NCBI GenBank assembly: GCA_965153455.1 | Contig: OZ234494.1 | Span: forward strand, 25,783,354-25,847,353 | DNA length: 64,000 nt | From: Sphagnum compactum | Lineage: Eukaryota; Bryophyta; Sphagnopsida; Sphagnales | Direction: 5' to 3' | Shown here: in pieces, positions 57,301-64,000 of the stretch | Position numbering within the stretch: the first letter of the stretch is position 1 | How the letters are laid out: the number at the start of each line of letters is the position of its first letter | Translations under genes and position numbers: made by a program | Notes under the pieces: generated by a model | What the model saw: only the letters and a program-made list of their open reading frames with translations | What the model was told of the DNA's origin: nothing | The model's database searches: none

Positions 57301-59049
57301 GGTCCATTAGCTACACAAATAGAATGTACCCTACCACAACTCAGTCACTGAAGGAGGAAAAAAAAAATCCCAAACTTCCTTTCACTCCGCAATACAAAGT
57401 CTGATATGCGACGCCGTCTTGGTGTGTCATGGCGCGAGCGGGAACGCCGGATGTACTACGAACGGTGCAGAGCTACGCCTGATGCAGCGACGGTCGTGTC
57501 CAAGCTTGTTCGATCCGGGAGAGACGACCAACCAGACCGGACACCGAACCTGATACCGAATCTGTGCCGAGCCTGATAGAAAGCTCGCCATTTCCGAATC
57601 TAAGGTAGTGAAGACATTGATTTTTGAGTCGATTTTTTTGGGCTAAAATTTTCAAACAAATTGCAAAACTTGGGTTTGGAAGGAAAAATCGGTTGAGCCG
57701 TCGATGTGTTTCACATCGCTGAATTTTAGAAATTTTCAATTTTGAAAATGTGAAAAAACTTTTTAAAAATGTGTTCACACTTGGGCCAACAGCACAGGCT
57801 ACACTAGTTTAGAATTAATTGAAATGGATTCTGGGACCTTTTTTTTTTATAAATCATATGTCTTTGAAGAGACAGGATTTTGGGATTTTTTTACCATGGT
57901 ACCAATGAGGGTGCTGCCTCACCCAATGCAAATTCCAATACCTAGTCACCCAAGTTCAAATACCAATGCAGGAGGTTTTTTTTTTTGACAAATGGGTGTT
58001 TCTACACTACACTCAAGTGTTTGTTCCCTTGCCAGGTGTTTTTCCTTTATTTATTTATTTATTTATTTATTATATCAATTTATTTATTATATCAATTTTG
58101 TGGTAGGTGGTCTGGCTATCATCCACAAGAGGAATTAGCCAAAATTTGGCTACAGATCATTGAGGAAAGTATTAAAGTTTAGGAATCCTACTATATTTTT
58201 GGTGACATATTGTTATCTGGCAATTTCAAAAAACAATTCCTTATACTCAATGACTATGCGCCATTTTTTCCAAACATAGCCTTTATATGAGTTGGATTGG
58301 ATTTTTTTTTTAATTTTGTAGTCAAGATGCGAAATTCCACCTTAAAAACAAAAGGTTACTACACTCATTTTGTAAATAATAGTTTGTCAAAAAAAAACTC
58401 TCCTACATATTTGAGCTTGGATTTTTGTTTCAATTTTTTTATTTCACAAAAGTGGCAATTTTTTGTTATAAAAACACATTTCACACAAAAATAATCTGGA
58501 ATGTCAAAAAAGAAAGGTTTGCCACACGGGGGAAAAAAAAACATTGATCCACACAAGGTAGCAAAAATGGGCAATATTGATCAATTAACTTATGTTGGAA
58601 CAAATGTTACATGATATTTTGAACCAAAAACCAACCATCTAAACCAAGAGAGGGTAATCCGGTTTCATTGAAAGACTTGTTGTAACTTTGTGTTAGGTCA
58701 TTGTGTTCACAATTCTTCCAACTTTCAACAAGAAGCTTTATCTTAAATTAATGTTTTACCTAAAATTTAACAAGAACATGCAATGGAAATGTTTTCAGTA
58801 TTATGGATTCAATTTAAATGAGTTAAGAATTTTTTGGCTTTTAAATGAAGAGGGTTTTTGAAAATTCCTTTTTCATTTGTATTAATAAATCATCTTTATA
58901 CATTCAAACTTAATTTCACAATAGTTAAGGTCGTACAAGTTCACCCCCTTTTCTTCAACCCCACAAATGAATGTAAATATGTAAAGAAACCATATCGTGT
59001 ACAAATAAATTTTACCTTTTTTTAAAAACATGTGTAAGGTGCAAACGCA
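57301..59049. other. Promoter-side DNA, then AT-rich repeat DNA
   Basis: 57301-57520 is GC-rich and may be promoter of the RING gene. From about 57560 the DNA is AT-rich. A (TTTA)n microsatellite lies at 58046-58071, followed by a short duplication of TTATTTATTATATCAATTT. No gene is seen. Confidence 0.4.
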
Positions 59050-59690
59050 ATAAAAGGAATCACATGCTACAAGGTTAAAGTCCTTTCCCAAGACTACATT
59101 TGACACATGGCATTTTTGTGTTGATTAATTTTTCTATTTTTTGCATTTTTTATACCTAATTATAATTATGTTTTAAATATAATTTTTTTTACTATATCTT
59201 GGTCTATATCATTTATATATAATGCATTCACACTTTAAATAACACAAAAATGAATAAGTTTTGTTAAAAACACATTTTTAATTCATGATTTTTAAGGTCA
59301 AAAGCACATTTGAAACAAATATGTTCAAGTGCATTTTCAAATAAAATTTATCAATTTCAAGTGCTTTTGCTTTTATAATCATCAATGTTAAGACCTTTTT
59401 CAATTTTGAGAAGGAATGGTGCACATTTAATAAGGAAAAAGGACGTTTTTTAAAAAACCCAAATTATGATAGTTGCTTTGAACATGCAAAAGGACTCTTG
59501 AAACATCATCAATTTACAACAAGTTTTGAATAATGGAACTTTACAAATAATGGAACTTAAAAAGGAAATGAAAATGAAAATCCAATTTATTATGCTCCTC
59601 TTGTGATTTTCAAAGATATAAAATTACAATTTTAAGTAGTTGTGACACACCTTGTGGCTCCTTTTATTGTGTTTACATCCTGTAGGCATG
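59050..59690 (+). repeat. Dispersed repeat, copy 2 (partner at about 34920-35560)
   Basis: It has the same order and orientation of matching phrases as copy 1. Examples are TCCTTTCCCAAGACTACATT versus TCCTTTTCCAAGGACTGCAT near the start, AAAAATGAATAA in the middle, and TTTTATTGTGTTTA near the end. It is non-coding. Confidence 0.6.
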
Positions 59691-62239
59691 AAAGGGTCTC
59701 ACACTGTACACAAATAACCATAAATGTTGTGAATGAATGGTAACAATGGATGCACAAAATTTGGATGAAAAGAGTTGAAAAAGCTTCACTCTTAATTCTT
59801 ACGTTTCATTTTTGCTTTCACGATACTCCACTTACAAGTTTGAAAATTTGGCAACTATCTTATAATATAGTTTTTTTGTTGCATTTTTTGTTTAAAGATT
59901 TCAATGAAAGGTGTTTTTATGGTTGGTGGTCTACCTAGAAAGATAAATATCCAATTTTCCATTTTGAAGTTGCCAATTGAAAAAGCTTTATGCATGTGGT
60001 CCTTGAAAATTAATAAAATAATAATAATTCAAGCCACAAGGTACCTTTTGCATCTAGTGGACAATAGGGGCCTTGGGCGGTAAATGATGAAACATCAATG
60101 GCAATAGATGTTCAAACCATAATCCATTTGGAAAATGCAACGTATTCATATGCATATGTAATCACATACATTAAACTTCGAAGAAATGGAGATGTTAATG
60201 GTTTTTTGTTATAAATTGGAAGTGTGTTTGGTGATTCGAATGCAATATAAATCAATTTGTGAAAAGCTAACCAATTTGCTTTAGTTACATTAAATTTTCA
60301 TTCATTTATAGGGGCATTCACCCATATATGATTTAGATAATATTTAACTTTTAGGGTGCTTCCATTGAATTGTGATTTTAATTTGAATTTATCCATGCAA
60401 TTTAATAGCTATAATTATATTTTTTGCATGATTATTGTCCTTTAAAATGTAAACATTAAAATCCTCCAAAATGATGATTGGACAATGTTTTGGAACATTA
60501 TAATGTAAGATTGTTTAAGAATACATAAACCAAACACAAATAAGTTATTTACAAACATACAATATGTATTGCTTGCGTGTGTTAGCATTCAAAGCTGCTA
60601 TTATGTATTTTGAACCATCATTGGTTGTTGTATTGAAAAAATTCAAGTGCATGTGTACATCATACATCAACATTAACCCATGATCATAATGGATTGAAAT
60701 ATATGAATATTTTGATGAATTTACAAATTTGTGCACATTTGTTGATGTATGGTGTATTCTTGTTTCTATAAAACATATGATGCAACACATTTGAAAGTTA
60801 TGGTTATGGTTGATGTTTTCATAATGTTGGCATGAAAAATTTACATTCAAAGCATGTATAATTATATGAAAATGATATAAGTTTTTTAATAAGTTGAACA
60901 ATGAATGGTATCCAAGTTGTAGTTGTTTTCAATCTTTTCATTTCTATATCTACTTTTGCATCCATAGAAAAGTTTAATGTTGGAAAGGAACCACTAATTT
61001 TTTCTTTTTCTTTTGATCGAATGCAAGACAAAATTGCATATGTTAAGCCATGTTTTTAAACATTAACAAGATCAAAAACCAATTCATCTAGTAATAGTTC
61101 TTGGGAACAATGGTTAGTTCTTGTGATTACAAATTGAATTGGAAATTGAATCATTGTTATGATAAATGATTAAGTTTTACTAACTTTTACATCTTTGATG
61201 ATAGGTTCAATCGGTTTGCATTTTGATTCAATATGGTTATTATAGTCATGACTAAATTTTTGTCTTGTTAATGTTTATGTTAATTTTGAAACATTATCCA
61301 TATTAAGGTTTTGTCATTATATATTGTTGATGCGTTAAATATGACATCAATTCTATTCATAAAACCATCAAATGTTGCATAATTATTAGCATGTAATTCA
61401 ACTAACATATTTTTAAAAATATGAATTGTAGAATGCAAATCTATAAATTTTTTTGGATCATTTAAAAGTTTGTAAGATGGCAAATATGATGTTAGGTGAT
61501 TAATGTTCATTGTTTTGAAAACAAAATGGGGCTCAATGCATTAATGAACACATTTTCTTCTTCTTTTTTACAAGTTTAGTTGTATAAAACAAATATGGAA
61601 TAGTAAAATTATTGGGTGATTATCAATAAATTTAATATACTTTATATTTTTTGTTGTGATACAAAATTTATTCAAAGTTTGTATGAAAAGCACATTAGGT
61701 TGTCACATAATTTTATTTAGTTCATAACATTAGACATATGTTTGCCAAAAATTTGGTGATAATGGATTAATATTATCCTTGATATTTTGAAATTTTCACT
61801 TATTTTTCATTGGGTGTCCTTAATAAAAGTCACATGTCATAATAAAATCAATACCACCACAAGAATTCGTTTTGAATATATTTTATGAACCTTAACCTAT
61901 TATCTATAACATTATGCATTTCAACACTAAAGAGTGATATTCCATGTATCACAACAAATTGCAATTGTTCATATCAACATGTAAGCCTACTTAATAAATA
62001 TAATGATAAATTTGGTAAATTAGATAATGATTGTTAGACAAGTATGTTCAACATTGAATGTATTATTAAACCATCATTATTGAATGCAGTTTTCCTTATC
62101 AACACCATGAACAAAGCTTTGATTTTTGTTAAATTTAAAGATATGTCTTTTGTGTATATTTGTATTAGTCCTTGAATTATAAGTTCTAATGTGAATGTTT
62201 TGCATCATAATGCCAAAACACAACTTTCATGATTATGAC
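59691..62239. other. AT-rich DNA with a possible transposon-protein remnant
   Basis: No gene is confirmed. Minus-strand ORFs at 61280-61510, 60819-61031 and 60545-60901 lie in sequence. They contain somewhat protein-like phrases (SMDAKVDIEMKRLKTTTTWI; FINRIDV-type) with stops between, so an old element may be present, but no family was recognised. Confidence 0.3.
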
Positions 62240-63240
62240 ATTTTGTAATTAATGTTCAACCTAGGCTTACCCTAATTTTAGCCTTTACTTTTAACTTGGG
62301 TTTCACCTAATTTTAACATGGTTTTAATATTTAGGTTTAACCTAGGTTTAACTTTTTAATTAACTTAAATTTAGCTTTTAAGATTATCCTATAGGTTTAA
62401 CCTATGTAACATTTAGGCTTATCTTAAATTTTGCCTTTAAGTTTCGTATAGATTTAACATTTATGTTTAATTTAGGTTTAATTTAAGTCTAGCTTCAAGG
62501 TTTAACCTAAATAGTTTTAAAATTTAACCTCTATGTTTAACTTAGGTTTAACCTTCAAGTTTAACCTTTAAATTTAGTTTTTAGGTTTCACTTAGGTTTA
62601 ACCTTCAAGTTTAACATTTAGATTTAGCTTATAAATTTAACCATTAAATTTGTCCATTAAGTTTAACCACTATGTATAACTAGTAGGTTTAACCATTAAG
62701 TTTCAGTGTTAAATTTAGCCACTAGGTTCAACCATTGGGTTTAACCATTAAGTTTAACCATTAGGTTAATTATTAAAACTAATTGTTAGGTTTAACCATT
62801 AGGTTTAAGCATTGGGTTTAATTGTTCGGTTTAACCACTAAGTTTAACCATTAGATTTAAGAATAGGGCTTAAACACTAGGTTTAAGCATTGGGTTTAAT
62901 TGTTCGATTTAACCATTAAGTTTAAACCATTGCATTTAAGAATAAGGTTTAAACACTAGGTTTAAGCATTGGGTTTAGTTGTTAAGTTTAACCACTAGGT
63001 TCAATTAATGAATTTAACCATTATGTTTAGTCATTATGTTTAACTTAGGTTTAGCCATTAAATTTAACCTAGGGTGGCTTAGGTTAACCTAGGTCAAACT
63101 TGGTTATTAACTTAAATTAACCTAACTTAACCTAGCTCAACTTAAAGTGGCCTAGGTTAGTTTAAGTTAGACTTAGTTAATAGCCTAAATTAACTTACGT
63201 CAACCTAGTTCAATTAGGGCAGAGTAGGTTAGTTAAGCTA
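62240..63240. repeat. Degenerate GGTTTAACC-motif array, about 1 kb
   Basis: TAGGTTTAACC, AAGTTTAACCATTA and related words recur roughly every 10-25 bp from 62240 to 63060. They then change to CCTAGGTTAACCTAGGTCAA-type words to about 63240. The basic unit is close to the palindrome GGTTTAAACC. It is not the plant telomere repeat TTTAGGG. No coding potential. Confidence 0.7.
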
Positions 63241-63530
63241 AAATATGTTATTTTTATAGTTTTATGATTATAACATGTATTAGAAATAAAAAGTTGTGGT
63301 GTGATGGTTAACCTTTGATTAACATTTGACCAAAATTGTCCCATTCAAAAAAAAACCTTCACAAACATACATGGGAGTCATGTATGACATGGATGGGTTT
63401 TATATATTTTTATTTTCTTGTTGTGGGGTGGGGCAACAATAGAAAGAAAGGGCCATTTTTTATTTATTTTTCTGTTTGTGTAAGGTGGCTACACAATGAA
63501 AGGGAAGACCACATGTGCCACAAATAGATT

Positions 63531-64000
63531 GGAAAACCCTTATTTGATCATACGGTTTTTTTTTCTTTTTCTTTTTCATTAAAAACATTCCTTGAAATTA
63601 TGGCCTCTAAAATTTATTTACATTTGTCGGTTCCTCCAACTTAAAAATTTGAAAAACTAATAAAATGATGCAACTGTAATTTTTATTTTATTTTTAAAGG
63701 CCAAAATGTTGCAAACACAATGGAAAACCTTTATCTAATCACATGACCATTATTTTTATTTTTAGAATGCTTTGAAATTTTGGCCCCTAGTAGCTACCTA
63801 TATTTGAAAACCCCTCCAATTAGATATTTTGAAAAGAAAAACCCCAAAACTAATGCAATTTTTTTCTTAAAAGTTCAAGTTGTCACAATTAACTTATCAG
63901 AATACCCCAATCTAATACATGGGCATTTTTTTTTGATTTTTTGATTTTTTGATAATGGTTTGAAATTTCAACTCCTAATAATTATCTACATTCCAAAATC
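63531..64000. repeat. Satellite-like tandem units of about 180-190 bp running off the window
   Basis: Unit starts (GGAAAACCNTTATNTAATCA-type) are seen at 63531, 63722 and about 63900, giving spacings of 191 and 178 bp. Each unit has a T-rich block, then TTGAAATT.TGGCCYCTA, a TACCTA/TATTTACATT phrase, CCTCCAA, TTGAAAA, CAAAA/TAATGCAA, T-rich DNA, AAAGGCC or AAGTTC, and a T-G-T-C/G-C-A-CAA end. The units are quite diverged. The array probably continues past 64000. Confidence 0.6.

Noticed and set aside
62240-63060. Interstitial telomere repeat
   Set aside because: The recurring word is TAGGTTTAACC, not TTTAGGG, and the array is not head-to-tail telomeric.

Overview
The window is nuclear DNA of a land plant. 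The evidence is spliced plant genes (a decapping-5-like protein, an oleosin with a complete proline knot, a LEA-type protein, a membrane RING-H2 E3 ligase), GT-AG introns of about 100-600 bp, and many plant-type transposable-element remnants. Seven gene models, compact and moderately GC-rich, sit in long AT-rich stretches full of repeats. The mix of decayed retroelements and transposases reminds me of ferns, lycophytes and bryophytes more than of flowering plants. That placement is recall-based inference and was not tested.

Layout. At 0.1-1.5 kb is the 3' part of a DCP5/LSM14-like gene (+). At 2.6-4.1 kb is a three-exon coiled-coil gene (-), with G-box/ABRE palindromes upstream. From 5.6 to 12.5 kb is a pile-up of decayed elements: a hAT-like (DUF4371/ZNF862-type) transposase pseudogene interrupted by a tandem tRNA-like/SINE-like unit, then a Ty3/gypsy polyprotein with many stops and damaged catalytic residues. 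At 17.2-17.6 kb is a MITE with an 8-bp target duplication. Single-exon HemW-like (-) and plastid-membrane-protein (+) genes diverge from about 20.7-21.5 kb. A two-exon oleosin (-) at 23.2-23.9 kb has an RY motif upstream. A 373-bp Harbinger-type MITE follows at 24.6 kb, and a decayed non-LTR-type reverse transcriptase lies at 25.2-28.5 kb (-). Three related CACTA-like non-autonomous elements lie at 29.9, 32.0 and 44.5 kb. A three-exon LEA-like gene (-) is at 36.5-37.6 kb. From 38.9 to 43.4 kb is the wreck of a cysteine-rich transposase-like gene (-), riddled with AAAGGAC-type degenerate repeats. At 47.6-48.5 kb is a tandem array of about 113-bp units. At 53.4-55.6 kb is a four-exon RING-H2 E3 gene (-). 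The right end, 57.5-64.0 kb, is AT-rich repeat DNA with a GGTTTAACC-motif array and the apparent edge of a satellite of about 185 bp.

The genes form no operon-like or pathway unit. The only neighbouring pair that might share control is the divergent HemW-like/plastid-protein pair. Oleosin and the LEA-like gene are both classically desiccation- or reserve-related, but they are 13 kb apart with transposons between. I found no tRNA or rRNA gene, CRISPR array or new multigene system. The most distinctive material is the CACTA-like family with shared subterminal TAGTCGCAA motifs, and the transposase wreck with its repeat expansion.
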